The notes: generated from the sequence alone by a model not told the origin. A DNA stretch of 64,000 nt from Burkholderia sp. H160 (GCA_000173575.1 ABYL01000008.1:51816-115815), one strand, 5' to 3'; positions 19,601-27,683 are shown, counted from the stretch's first letter. Numbers and translations: made by a program.

Positions 19601-19883
19601 CATGGTGTCTGTGGAACCTCAAGTCACGATGGTCGAGAAGCCCTATGATTTGCAGCATAGCCGCGTCATCTACGTATCTTGGGCCTCAGGCAGAAAAACG
19701 AAACTGATTCTGGACCAGGGTGTTGGCTATTGGCAACCGAAGACGGTATATCGGGACCAGGCGCACTTTGATTTTAACGAGAGCCTTGAAGCGCAAGGCA
19801 GTCGCATGGTGGAGCAGTATAAATTCGCTAACATGGTCAATGGCGGGACGTGGCCGACATTCCTGTCCGTTGTCTCCGAATAG
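13632..19883 (+). CDS. DruE-like DEAD/DEAH helicase with DUF1998 domain
   Basis: This 2083-residue superfamily 2 helicase has VTSGTGSGKTECF (Walker A, near residue 122), WIVLDEAHTYVGSQAAELA (DEAH, near 259) and YLQRAGRAGRRNEA (motif VI, near 1120). A cysteine-rich zinc region follows (CSHCG ... CTRCDHP, about 1405-1430). The DUF1998 cluster CPQDCENVCSSCLASR lies near 1670. DruE is the shared helicase of all Druantia types and is of this size. The gene follows the DruH-like gene by eight bases with GGGA as ribosome site. It is thought to translocate on DNA during anti-phage defence. Its domain order parallels that of the helicase at 43.9-50.3 kb, which sits in a different locus. Confidence 0.85.
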   Translation: MKYFTDLIEQSLSRTREATLSVLGINDENLRRHLGSQMNSTLGSDGCFLAPPVFEHTFGWQEAEEITLNDLRGNLLSASLLDTLHAAEGTYRFAANTHPYVHQLKAWETLLAPTPKSAVVTSGTGSGKTECFMVPILEDLVRERAKLGQSLVGVRALFLYPLNALINSQRERLHAWTRPFGSDIRFCLYNGKTVESASEVRKLQHQRPNEVLSREELRRQPAPMLMTNATMLEYMLVRQVDAPILELSRQQQSLRWIVLDEAHTYVGSQAAELALLLRRVVQAFGKRPDEIRFVATSATIADSNANERLQQYLASLAGVHPEQVVVLGGSRKVPDIVCTGTPDQRSYEAACSVDAGQEISEARFSVLAHHPLASALRHGIVNKGRPLDLNELVDIAGNRLTGETLAERQQELLGWLDLMSGTRRAAKEPPFIKLRIHLFQRMLHGLWACIDARCSAKPAGLEAWPFGNVYVTQRSRCECHAPVYELAFCDECKTPHLLAEDRAGQLQQRSPYASDEFSLSYDSPAEDEPNGDLPSSLSRRQFAEKFVIAASETQREPYFPLQVNLSTLNVGALPSTDTRELVVAPESLATCSRCETSFTGSPGPLRKAYLGAPFYVANAVPTVLEFCPDPMPEDSDGKSPEELPGRGRKLITFTDSRQGTARMAVRMQQEAERSRLRGLVFEILRNAQAKLDAKPKDIPTVGYEELIEQAKRLQSMGMNDMSAQLFQKAEEARSGLSTSGTSEMSWSDMVTELATSRDISLSIRDYNKYANPELFEGQEGAIPMARLLLAREYARRPKNQNSTETLGLVRVGYRGLDGITSAPALWLGRKAGALPGEAVPGNLTLQDWRDFLKVALDFHVRENTFIRLDPTMQRWMGARFTSKVLMPSKRDAAESATFKKWPQFRQGRGHRLVKLLEQGCNLDRSRPDDQDIINHLLEHAWNALVGATILEQFEGGYALNLNTLTFSLPTIAWVCPLTHRMFDTAFRALTPYMPDRFREGDYRCRKVQLPTFSLLSPAGDADAARVQVRRLVTDNPQVQQLRSQNLWTDICDRTAEGGFYYRTAEHSAQQSSSRLETYEDMFKRGKINVLNCSTTMEMGVDIGGISAVLMNNVPPHPANYLQRAGRAGRRNEARSIAYTLCKADPHNQRAFREPKWPFVTAIPAPGITLSSERIVQRHVNSALLGRFLRTLGNTGTDRTKLTLNWFFGGEASTCTRFIDWMQSDPEGLDQSVADITRGTSLAARSRTSIIDNAVATLLPIQSRWCSEHHKLVELLASAVDEPYRKALGFELKRHEDEYLLRDLAARAFLPGYGFPTDVVNLNTYNVEDFKERSRQREERGREDNIFTSKEQPTRGLSIAIREYAPGAQIVIDGRVYRSAGIGLHWHSGGARHEAQKFDIAWRCSHCGTAGYTENAYSNSDNIRCTRCDHPVHATERKLILRPSGFVTDFYESTTNDISTQKFIRVAPPRIQLDGEMLALPDSRCGYLHFGHNGSVFYHSSGEHENGYAVCLACGRAESMTLEGEVPPALRPEKFHRPVGGATGSKRDKTCSGAAVKSNIHLGYHTATDVLELVLRSPTTGEWLGDSPDEAIVATTLAVALRDAIADEIGVASTEMGFGTRLDRDPATGKVRSVIQLFDQVSGGAGFVLAALPQVVNLLTRAAHKLDCPQDCENVCSSCLASRDSRVEAEELDRRAAKRWLDDHEFLHHLELPDQFRNIPGATYCSFSPERFIRESINRGATGIQLMLTGDPGEWDLDHPSFRDKVLTWKVKDLLEVCLAVPSIKVLTAENRRSLNFLGKLGVRVCQHDAAGDAAGVAVIAQVCRGETAQTLLTSEAATGVPGENWLRTHDTSVWVSTGQLKSLRVTPIDVAAWEARESGATVLEVVTELNGPVSSLAARLRGLISERVPALASLMAHDHATEVSYSDRYLKSPWSLMLLGGFLSIFKSSELRRLEIATLRPQATQVSNHLKHDWNRPEDMRKLICAWLQTMVSVEPQVTMVEKPYDLQHSRVIYVSWASGRKTKLILDQGVGYWQPKTVYRDQAHFDFNESLEAQGSRMVEQYKFANMVNGGTWPTFLSVVSE

Positions 19884-19999
19884 CAACCACCCGGGTGAAC
19901 CGGTTTAGCTCCCCATCGCCGCTGTCGCCAGCGCAAGAGCTTTTTGCTCCGGTTGCAAGGTTTGCGTGCAGCAGACATTGACCGTGGGGAATAGCGTCG

Positions 20000-20030
20000 C
20001 CGCGGTGAACGAGAACGTCGTTCACCGCGG
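20000..20030. repeat. Perfect 13-bp inverted repeat with 5-base loop
   Basis: CCGCGGTGAACGA (20000-20012) is exactly inverted as TCGTTCACCGCGG (20018-20030) around GAACG. It lies about 115 bases after the druE-like stop and 20 bases before the duplicated RepB fragment. No T-run follows on either strand, so it is not a standard terminator. It could stabilise the mRNA end, act as a protein site, or be a relic of an element boundary. Confidence 0.7.
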
Positions 20031-20050
20031 AAGCAATCGCCGGCCAAAAC

Positions 20051-20361
20051 GGCTACGCCTGCTGCGCGCCTTGTGGAGGGCAAGAAGACACGCAAGCTGG
20101 CCAGTGTTAGCCCGGAGCAGATGGCAAAAATGGAGCGGGAAATGAGCAATCTGCAGGGGCAGTACAAGCTGGTGGAACAGACTTACGGCCAGGATGTGTT
20201 GAATTGAATCTGGTGCTTGCGAAGGGATATCTCGCGAAGCTTCTCGAAAATGAATCTGCAAGGCAATACGTTTCCCAACGCCATCCAGACTTGATGGCGG
20301 AGTTCGAGTCCATCATTGCGACCGTTTCTCTCGACCAGCAGCAATTCGGCACGGTCCTCTA
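20051..20361 (+). pseudogene. Decayed 3' fragment of the RepB/ParB-like gene
   Basis: Bases 20051-20361 match 5796-6102, the end of the second ParB-like gene, with only scattered differences. The copy lacks the first two thirds of the gene, and a 5-base duplication (TTGAATTGAA, about 20199) breaks the frame. Weak similarity appears to run about 30 bases past the stop. With the intact copy it brackets the Mrr/PLD/Druantia cargo. It is most simply a remnant of an earlier recombinase-ParB-RepB element at the same place. Confidence 0.9.
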
Positions 20362-20540
20362 GCCGAGCCCTGACACAGTTGCCGTCCGTCCACATCGCGT
20401 GGGACGCGCTGCGAGATGAGTGCGATTGCTTTGACCTCTGCGTCCCGCAACGACGATGCTGACCGCGCGAAAACGATTCGCCCGTTATGTTTCCAAAATC
20501 CTTAGCTCGATTCGTTTCGATTTCGGCGCGGGCGACAATG

Positions 20541-21866
20541 TCAGCTTCTCTGAGCTTCCGCCAGAACGACTCGTGATGACGTCGCCAGAAGGCGACCAAT
20601 TACGGCTGAAAGGTCTTCAGGTGTAAGATGACTCGTACCAATCCACCCCCCGCTCACCAATCCTGAGAAGTCGCTGTTCGACATATAGCGAGGCATCGAA
20701 TCGTACTTCACAACTTTTCCGGACCGTGGTCCTTGAGTTTGTTCTAGTTCAAGCAACGTAGCGACGTCGGCTCGACGCAAAAGGCGACCGTCACACAGCT
20801 CGCCGTCTTGCCGTTGAAGCGGCAGACGTTTGCAGAACTTTACGTAGAATGGAGCCGCACAAAGCCTGCTTTGATGCATCTGCACTTGCGGTGCTTGGTA
20901 TCCATTGGCTCTGGAAATGCGCATCGCCTCGAAGGCAGTCTCGACCTCCCGCATGCTTTCCATTTGGTCTAGGAACTTGCGGTCGGCACGATAGGTCCAT
21001 TCAGAGTTCTTGTTTTCGCAGCACTTGTACTGAATCATGACCAGCGAAGCCATGTCACTCAAGTAGATGAGCAAGTCAACACCTAAGGCAGTTTCGAGCG
21101 GTCCTTTGTCGAGTGTTTGCACATGGAGCTTGCGTGAGCCTTCCCCTATTGAGAGGTCTCCAGTTATCGAGAAGTCTGGCAATTTGAGACTGGCGAAGGC
21201 ATTCCGGTCATAGTCAACGAGCTCGCGCTCTTGAGTCGGCGCAACGTCTTCAAGGTAGGCGATAAAGGAGTCTTTTTTCGCGGTCTCGTCTACCGGTTTA
21301 GCCCTTCGAAACACCTCGCGACGAGTGTCCCCAAGTTTTGCGCAATCCAGCGCCAAGCCAATGGCATCTCGTTGTAATGCAAGTGTTTGCAGGTTGCCCG
21401 AAGTCTCAATCCGGTTGGGTTGGCAAACCTTTTGCCACAGCGCCCCAAGCTCGCGCGCGACGGACGGTCGTAATTCGGATACTGTTTTGAGTACCTCCTC
21501 CCAGGCGACGGGCGGTATCCTCCTTGCGACGCCACCAACGCTCTTGAGAATCGCTCTCTTCGTTCCGGGTGACAGCTTGCTCTCAAGCTGCGACACTAAA
21601 AATGGCTTGAAAAACACGAAGTCCGAGAATCGGTAGTTCCGCGCGCCGGTGTTTTGCGGACCTGCCTTGTAGGAAGCCATCGCGGCGGCTGAGACTTCCT
21701 TACCCTCTCCATCGAAGCACACGAGGAAGAATTCTCGGGTCTTAGCCGAGTTATCCAGACGCGAAAGCTCCAAGGAAAAGTGGTCACCCGCCCGAGCCCG
21801 GTCTTCGAATAAGCGTGAGCGCTCCGGCTCGAAAGAGATGAGGAAGCCCGCTTTGCCTGTCGTCAT
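20541..21866 (-). CDS. Unknown protein with PD-(D/E)xK-like motif
   Basis: I do not recognise this 441-residue protein. The most telling segment is GVDLLIYL ... LVMIQYK around residues 262-284. An Asp and a Q-x-K sit on neighbouring hydrophobic strands, as in PD-(D/E)xK nucleases. HVQTLDKGPLE just before it would supply the lead-in. The N-terminal part (FLISFEPERSRLFEDRARAG, FFLVCFDGEG) shows no known family to me. It is transcribed away from the DUF262 gene and shares a divergent upstream region with it. A nuclease role in defence is inferred from the motif and the neighbourhood only. Confidence 0.55.
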   Translation of the reverse strand: MTTGKAGFLISFEPERSRLFEDRARAGDHFSLELSRLDNSAKTREFFLVCFDGEGKEVSAAAMASYKAGPQNTGARNYRFSDFVFFKPFLVSQLESKLSPGTKRAILKSVGGVARRIPPVAWEEVLKTVSELRPSVARELGALWQKVCQPNRIETSGNLQTLALQRDAIGLALDCAKLGDTRREVFRRAKPVDETAKKDSFIAYLEDVAPTQERELVDYDRNAFASLKLPDFSITGDLSIGEGSRKLHVQTLDKGPLETALGVDLLIYLSDMASLVMIQYKCCENKNSEWTYRADRKFLDQMESMREVETAFEAMRISRANGYQAPQVQMHQSRLCAAPFYVKFCKRLPLQRQDGELCDGRLLRRADVATLLELEQTQGPRSGKVVKYDSMPRYMSNSDFSGLVSGGWIGTSHLTPEDLSAVIGRLLATSSRVVLAEAQRS

Positions 21867-22469
21867 GACGTTTCCTATCGCGCGCAGTTAGCGCAGCAGT
21901 TCCGGAGTTTTTTGCGAATGATATGACACTTTTTTAGCACGGTCCTCCCGTGGTGCGACTACCAGCCAGAAGGGAGTACGGATTTGTCCGCATTGAACCG
22001 GCCGAGAAACAACACGGTGATTTTTCCGTCGCGCGCATGTGGAAGGCTTCCGTTCCGAAGGCCACGAAGCAGATTCGCGAGACAATCGTCTATGGTCTTC
22101 TGGACTTACGTTTTTTTGATTTGCTGCGAGCTCGTTCGAATGGCAGGCAAAATCCTTCACGCCAGCGAAGCCCTAACGCTCCCCGTGTCAATCTCGACTG
22201 TCGGAATAGCTTCCGAACTCTTCTTAAAATTAAGTTCACTGGCCGCTTTCGTGGTCATAGTCTCTTGCAATTTATGCGCCGCGAACAAATAAGTCGCCGC
22301 TGGTAGTTTGTGACTTTTACCCATTACCGATAGTTTTACGGCGTCGCTTTCAATTTCTTTAAAATCACGATACCGTTGGACCCGTGAAAACGGGGCACTA
22401 CCATATCACCGCCCGCCGTTCTTCAATACTATTGGTCTAGCATGATGCCTTCTGAGGAGCGCTCTGAAC
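21867..22469. promoter_or_regulatory. Divergent region with a candidate promoter for the DUF262 gene
   Basis: About 600 bases between divergent genes, AT-richer than the surroundings; I see no gene in it. On the plus strand TTGGAC (22376-22381) and TACCAT (22399-22404) are 17 bases apart, a good sigma-70 arrangement. The spacer contains CCCGT-GAAA-ACGGG, a short perfect hairpin that could be an operator. GAGGAGC at 22454-22460 is the ribosome site for the ATG at 22470. Confidence 0.5.
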
Positions 22470-24248
22470 ATGCAACAGCAAAACATCCCTATTGGAACGT
22501 TAGTGGACATGTTCAAGCGTGGCGAACTTCGCCTGCCGGAAATCCAGCGCCACTATGTCTGGAAGGCCACCCGGGTGCGCGACCTGCTGGATTCGCTGTA
22601 TCGCGGCTACCCCAGCGGTTCCATCCTGATGTGGGAGACAGATGAACCGGTGCCGACGCGCGACTTCGCCATTGCACAGGAGAACAACGCCTTTGCCGGA
22701 CGCAAGCTCCTGCTCGATGGACAACAGAGGCTGACGTCCTTAACGGCAGTGCTGGGCGGAGAACTCGTATCGGTTCGCGGGCGAAAAAAGCCCATCGACA
22801 TACTGTTCAACCTCGAACATCCGGATGGCCCGCCAGCCGACATCTTCGAGGTGGAGAGCGACGAGGAGTCGCCACTGGAACCTGACGATGAGGTAACGGA
22901 CGAGGCCGAGGATGGTGACGACGGCGAACTAGGACTACAGGAAAAACTGAACCGCCGTACCTTTGTAGTGGCCAGCAAGAACCTGCTGTCACTGCCAAAT
23001 TGGGTGTCGGTGAGCCGTGTGTTCCGCACCGCCAACGACGCAGAGATTTTGGAGAAAGCTGGCATCGAGTCGTTCAAAGACCCGCGTTTCCAGAAGTATT
23101 CGGACCGGCTGAAGAAACTACGCGCCATCAAAGACTATCACTACGTCGTGCATGTGCTTGAACGAGCGATGAGCTACGAGGAGGTCACCGAAATCTTTGT
23201 ACGCGTGAACTCGCTGGGGGCCAAACTACGTTCGTCCGACCTAGCTTTGGCGCAGATGACGTCGCGCTGGCCAAATCTGTTGAGGGAATTGGAAGCTTTC
23301 CAGGACGAGTGCGAGCAAAGCTGGTTCACCATCGAACTCGGTCATCTGGTTCGGTCCATCGTCGTGTTCGCCACTCATCAATGCCTGTTCCGCTCGGTAG
23401 CGAGCACGCCCGTGGAAAAACTCAAAGAAGGCTGGGAGCAGGCCAAGGAAGGACTGCGCTACGCTATCAACTTCCTGCGCAGCAACGCAGGCATCGAGGA
23501 TGAGACGCTGCTATCTTCACCGATGTTCATCCACGCCCTGGCTGCGGTGAGTCGGGTGAAGGATAACAAGCTAACGGCGCATGAGCATAGCCGGCTCCTG
23601 CATTGGTTGCTGGTGGCCAATGCGCGTGGCCGGTACTCACGGGGTTCGACCGAAACGTTACTCAACGAAGATTTGGCCATCATCTTCCGCAGCGGCGACA
23701 TTGCCGGACTGATGGAACCGGTGAAGCGCCAGTTCGGGCGTCTATATATCGAGCCGAATGACCTTGCCGGCCGAGGCGTAAACAGCCCGCTGTTCTCGCT
23801 CGCCTATCTGGCACTAAAGGCGGCCGGGGCCAAAGACTGGTATAGCGGGCTGGGCTTGTCGCTGACGCACCAAGGCAAGCTGCATTTCATCCAGTGGCAC
23901 CACGTCATTCCCAGGTCACTGCTCAAGGAACGGGGCTATGAGCCGGGCGAAATCAATGAAATCGCCAATATGGCCTTCATCACCGGCCAGACCAACCGCC
24001 GCATCAGCAACAAGGAAGCGACGAAATATCTGGTGGACATCGTGGCCAAGCAGGGTGAAGAAGCACTGGAGAGTCAGTGTGTGCCAACGGACCCGGCTTT
24101 ATGGTCTACCGAAGCTTTCCGTGAATTCCTCGCGATGAGGCGTATCGCACTTGCCGAGCGAATGAATGCGTTTATTGGGGAAAAAGCAGGTCTAGCTTCT
24201 GGAAATATTGATACGACCTCGCCGCATACGCAGCCACCGGCGCACTAG
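22470..24248 (+). CDS. DUF262/HNH (GmrSD-like) defence protein
   Basis: GmrSD-type proteins use a DUF262 domain related to ParB nucleotide hydrolysis together with an HNH nuclease against modified phage DNA. Here the 592-residue protein begins with the DUF262 signature (LPEIQRHYVWKATRVRDLLD, YPSGSILMWET, LLLDGQQRLTSL near residue 82). It ends with an HNH-like region (WHHVIPRSLL near 475, then EIANMAFITGQTNRRIS). A strongly acidic stretch lies around residues 125-155. A strong ribosome site precedes the ATG. It is the first gene of a plus-strand pair with the SIR2-Argonaute gene 222 bases downstream. Whether it restricts glucosylated DNA or works as a broader DUF262 effector cannot be told. 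Confidence 0.85.
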   Translation: MQQQNIPIGTLVDMFKRGELRLPEIQRHYVWKATRVRDLLDSLYRGYPSGSILMWETDEPVPTRDFAIAQENNAFAGRKLLLDGQQRLTSLTAVLGGELVSVRGRKKPIDILFNLEHPDGPPADIFEVESDEESPLEPDDEVTDEAEDGDDGELGLQEKLNRRTFVVASKNLLSLPNWVSVSRVFRTANDAEILEKAGIESFKDPRFQKYSDRLKKLRAIKDYHYVVHVLERAMSYEEVTEIFVRVNSLGAKLRSSDLALAQMTSRWPNLLRELEAFQDECEQSWFTIELGHLVRSIVVFATHQCLFRSVASTPVEKLKEGWEQAKEGLRYAINFLRSNAGIEDETLLSSPMFIHALAAVSRVKDNKLTAHEHSRLLHWLLVANARGRYSRGSTETLLNEDLAIIFRSGDIAGLMEPVKRQFGRLYIEPNDLAGRGVNSPLFSLAYLALKAAGAKDWYSGLGLSLTHQGKLHFIQWHHVIPRSLLKERGYEPGEINEIANMAFITGQTNRRISNKEATKYLVDIVAKQGEEALESQCVPTDPALWSTEAFREFLAMRRIALAERMNAFIGEKAGLASGNIDTTSPHTQPPAH

Positions 24249-24409
24249 CTTCTGCTCGGGCCGTGGACCTCGGCCAAACAGACAGACACCTACATGCCAG
24301 CCGTGCGGCGAGACGCGTTTGTACTCAAAACGCATCACCCACCGGGCGGCCGTGCCTGCGCAACCTGCACTTTTGCTGCCGGCCGTTTAAATCGATGCGA
24401 AAAACTGCT

Positions 24410-24415
24410 TACAAT
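24410..24415 (+). promoter_or_regulatory. Candidate -10 box for the SIR2-Argonaute gene
   Basis: TACAAT lies 56 bases before the ATG at 24471 in the 222-base gap after the DUF262 gene. Only a poor -35 (TTTAAA/TTAAAT) is spaced correctly. If used, the SIR2-Argonaute would have its own promoter. Confidence 0.35.
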
Positions 24416-24470
24416 CAGGTCCATAAATCTACGTTGTCCGACTTTCACGCCGGTACCGGGGGCATCTCGA

Positions 24471-27400
24471 ATGGCTGATGTTGTCGAAGATATTGAATCT
24501 GCCGCGATACCGCAAATGAGCATCGACGCGTTCGTGCGTTCAATTTCGGTGACCAGAAATCGCCCAATATGCATGTTATTGGGCGCTGGTGCTTCAATAA
24601 CTTCGGGGATGCCGTCCGCCCAACGATGCATCTGGGAATGGAAACGCGACATTTTCGTGACCAAAAACCCGACTCTGCGGGAGTCGGTTGACGAACTATC
24701 GCTCCCGGGAACACGACGGATTGTTCAAGGCTGGATTGACCAGCAGGCCCAATACCCGGAGGATGGCAGCGCCGACGAATACTCGTTCTATGCGGAAGAG
24801 TGCTATCCGACATCGCATGATAGGCGCGCGTTCTTTCATCGCTTCATCGCAGAAGCGAGGCCACATATAGGGTACAAACTAGTTGCTCAGCTCGCTGAGG
24901 CTGGCTTCCTTCGTACCATCTGGACAACGAACTTCGATGGTCTTGTTTCGCGGGCGTGTACCGCTGCGAATGTCGTTTGCGTCGAAGTTGGCATGGATAC
25001 TCCGCACCGTGCGTCTCGCCCCCAAGGCGACGACGAGGTTCGGCTTGTTTCGCTCCACGGCGATTTCCGGTACGACTTGCTCAAGAACACAGCCAACGAG
25101 CTTCGGGAGCAGGACCTCGCGCTCCGGGAAGAGCTTTTGCACGAGTTGAAGGACTACGACCTGGTCGTAATCGGCTACAGCGGTCGCGACGATTCGTTAA
25201 TGCAGGTCCTCTCAGCCGCCTACTCGGACCGCGCAAGTTGTCGATTGTATTGGTGTGGGTTCGGTGCTGAGCCAGCGCCCGAGGTGCGACATCTCATAAA
25301 ATCCATCGACCCCGCGCGCGAATCCGCTTTCTATGTAGATACCGCCGGCTTCGACGACGTGATGTCGCGTCTCGCGCTTCGCCGGCTTTCAGGCGAATCA
25401 CTGGAGCGGGCGCAGAAGCTCATAGAGAGCGTGACGCCGGTGGCTGGCAAGAAGATGGCTTTCTCTGTACCGCCGCTCGCCCCAAGCGCGTTGGTCAAGG
25501 GAAACGCATACCGGTTGACCTGCCCAGCGAATGTGCTGAAGCTGGACATCGAGTTACCCGAACACGGCAGTTGGCGCGACTGGCTGAGTGAACGGATGAC
25601 TCCCGAGCGTGGGCAGGCTGTGGTCTTCGAGAAGGGCGCACTGGTTCTGGCAGATATGGCGGTCACCGCGAAGGTTTTTGACGGGTTCCTTCGCGTATCG
25701 CCCACCCGCGTGGAGATTTCTGATGAGAACATCATTGCCGACGGACGAATAGCTTCGCTATACAGACGAGCCCTGGTTAGCTCCGCCGCGAAAGCGCTCC
25801 AAATCCAGACGGACCATCGCCGGCGTATCTGGGAGCCTGTTCACTACGATACCCGCCAGCTTGACGATGTTACTTATCGGGTTCATCGAGCCGTTTCGCT
25901 AACCATCGTCGGCATCGAAGGCGTGCCTCACGTCGTACTGATGCCAGAGGTCGTTGCTTCAACCTTAGCTGGTGACCTCGCTCCGGTCGACTCGCAAAAG
26001 ACTCTACGCAACGCGATTTATGGGTTTCAGCACAACGACAAGTTTGACGCCGACCTTTCATACTGGACCCACCGACTGGTTGAAAAGGAGCTTGCATCAA
26101 GTGGCGAAGGAGTGTTTGTGCTTTCCAAGGTTCCGCTGTACGCGGGACTTGCGCAAAAGGGGAAAGCACCTCTTCCTCATAGGTTCGCGCGACACGCGAA
26201 ACAGCACGGCATAATCGTTCCGGACGCGCCGCTCGTTTTCAGCGCGAAAGTCGGGAGCGGCGAAGTACGGAACCCCAATCCGCTACATGGCCTTGTGCAG
26301 AACCGTCCATGGGACCATTCGCTGACTGCATCCGGGCTTTGCCCGTCTACTGACGCCTCAGTCATCTGTCCGGCAGATGCCGCCCCCAGGTTCGAGCGCT
26401 TTCTTCAGAGCATGCAGGAGGTTGCCCGCCCGTCGCAAAGCGAGCGCGACTATCTCCACGACTTTCCGGGGTTCCCCGCTGCGTTTGGACTACCGCTGCG
26501 CATGCCCGTTAGAGGCGATGCCAACTGGATAACTATCGACGATGGCGTTTCGACAGATGCTCTGACGGGTGCCAAGCAGCTCGCCCACCGAGTTTGTCAG
26601 GCGCTTGACCACCTCAGACGAGCGCGGCCAAGCGACACAGCCATTGTGTTCGTACCCCGCAGATGGGAGCCATACAAGGTAGTCGATACCCAGCACGAGC
26701 GATTCAACTTTCACGACTACATCAAGGCATACGCTGCGCGACACAGCCAAAGTACCCAGTTCGTCAGAGAGGAAACCATCCAGAGCCAGTATGTATGCAG
26801 GGTGCGGTGGTGGCTTTCCTTAGCACTGTACGTAAAGGCGATGCGCACACCGTGGCGATTGGATGCATTAGACGAAAACACCGCGTTTGTCGGCATTGGC
26901 TACAGCCTTGACGCGGAAGCCGGACGGGGAAACCACGTTTTGCTCGGCTGCAGTCATTTATACAGTGCCCGAGGTGAAGGACTTCAGTTTCGACTGGGCC
27001 GCATTGAGAACCCGGTGGTGCGCGGGCGAAATCCTTTCATGTCGGAGGATGACGCGCGCCGTACGGGAGACACCATCCGGCAACTCTTCTACGACTCCAA
27101 GATGCATATCCCGACCCGTGTCGTGATTCACAAAAGGACTCGGTTCACAGACGAGGAGCAGCGAGGACTAGTTCAGGGTCTGGACGGTGTAAGGAATATC
27201 GAACTAATTGAAATCAACCAGGAAGAGTCGCTTCGGTACTTGTCGTCACAGATGAAAGACGGTCGATTTGAAATCGATAAGTTCCCTCTTTTCCGAGGAA
27301 CGACCATCGTCGAAAGTGACGACACTGCGTTGCTTTGGGTGCATGGCGCGACCCCGAGCGCCGTGAATAAATACTGGCGGTATTACCAAGGAAAACGCAG

Positions 27401-27617
27401 AATTCCAGCGCCGCTACGTATCCGACGCTTTCTCGGCCAATCAGATGTCGTGCAAATCGCGACAGAGATTCTCGGACTTTCGAAGATGAACTGGAACACG
27501 CTGGATTACTATTCTCGGATGCCTGCGACCCTAGACTCCGCAGGTAGCATCGCCAAGTTTGGGAGCTATCTAGACGGTTTTACATCGGCCCCATACGACT
27601 ACCGTCTTCTCATCTGA
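24471..27617 (+). CDS. Single-chain SIR2-Argonaute (short pAgo, SPARSA-type) NAD+-depleting defence protein
   Basis: In two-gene SPARSA systems a SIR2-APAZ protein partners a short Argonaute; guide-directed recognition of invader DNA triggers NAD+ loss. Here all parts are in one 1048-residue chain. The SIR2 domain shows LLGAGASITSGMP (about 35-48), TTNFDG (about 152) and SLHGDF (about 193). A middle APAZ-like region follows. The C-terminal PIWI has FVGIGYSLD near 805, where active Argonautes carry the first catalytic Asp, and ends in the family-typical LRIRRFLGQSDVVQIATEIL and YDYRLLI. The Gly at the Asp position suggests a PIWI that binds but does not cut. I prefer the ATG at 24471; an upstream in-frame ATG at 24294 adds 59 residues without family character. 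From memory, a fused Sir2-Ago is known from Paraburkholderia graminis. Confidence 0.88.
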   Translation: MADVVEDIESAAIPQMSIDAFVRSISVTRNRPICMLLGAGASITSGMPSAQRCIWEWKRDIFVTKNPTLRESVDELSLPGTRRIVQGWIDQQAQYPEDGSADEYSFYAEECYPTSHDRRAFFHRFIAEARPHIGYKLVAQLAEAGFLRTIWTTNFDGLVSRACTAANVVCVEVGMDTPHRASRPQGDDEVRLVSLHGDFRYDLLKNTANELREQDLALREELLHELKDYDLVVIGYSGRDDSLMQVLSAAYSDRASCRLYWCGFGAEPAPEVRHLIKSIDPARESAFYVDTAGFDDVMSRLALRRLSGESLERAQKLIESVTPVAGKKMAFSVPPLAPSALVKGNAYRLTCPANVLKLDIELPEHGSWRDWLSERMTPERGQAVVFEKGALVLADMAVTAKVFDGFLRVSPTRVEISDENIIADGRIASLYRRALVSSAAKALQIQTDHRRRIWEPVHYDTRQLDDVTYRVHRAVSLTIVGIEGVPHVVLMPEVVASTLAGDLAPVDSQKTLRNAIYGFQHNDKFDADLSYWTHRLVEKELASSGEGVFVLSKVPLYAGLAQKGKAPLPHRFARHAKQHGIIVPDAPLVFSAKVGSGEVRNPNPLHGLVQNRPWDHSLTASGLCPSTDASVICPADAAPRFERFLQSMQEVARPSQSERDYLHDFPGFPAAFGLPLRMPVRGDANWITIDDGVSTDALTGAKQLAHRVCQALDHLRRARPSDTAIVFVPRRWEPYKVVDTQHERFNFHDYIKAYAARHSQSTQFVREETIQSQYVCRVRWWLSLALYVKAMRTPWRLDALDENTAFVGIGYSLDAEAGRGNHVLLGCSHLYSARGEGLQFRLGRIENPVVRGRNPFMSEDDARRTGDTIRQLFYDSKMHIPTRVVIHKRTRFTDEEQRGLVQGLDGVRNIELIEINQEESLRYLSSQMKDGRFEIDKFPLFRGTTIVESDDTALLWVHGATPSAVNKYWRYYQGKRRIPAPLRIRRFLGQSDVVQIATEILGLSKMNWNTLDYYSRMPATLDSAGSIAKFGSYLDGFTSAPYDYRLLI

Positions 27618-27683
27618 AAGCCGGTCGCGGCGATGATGGCTGCCGTGGTCCGGCAAATTTGCAGAGCTGCTATCGCGCGCCCG

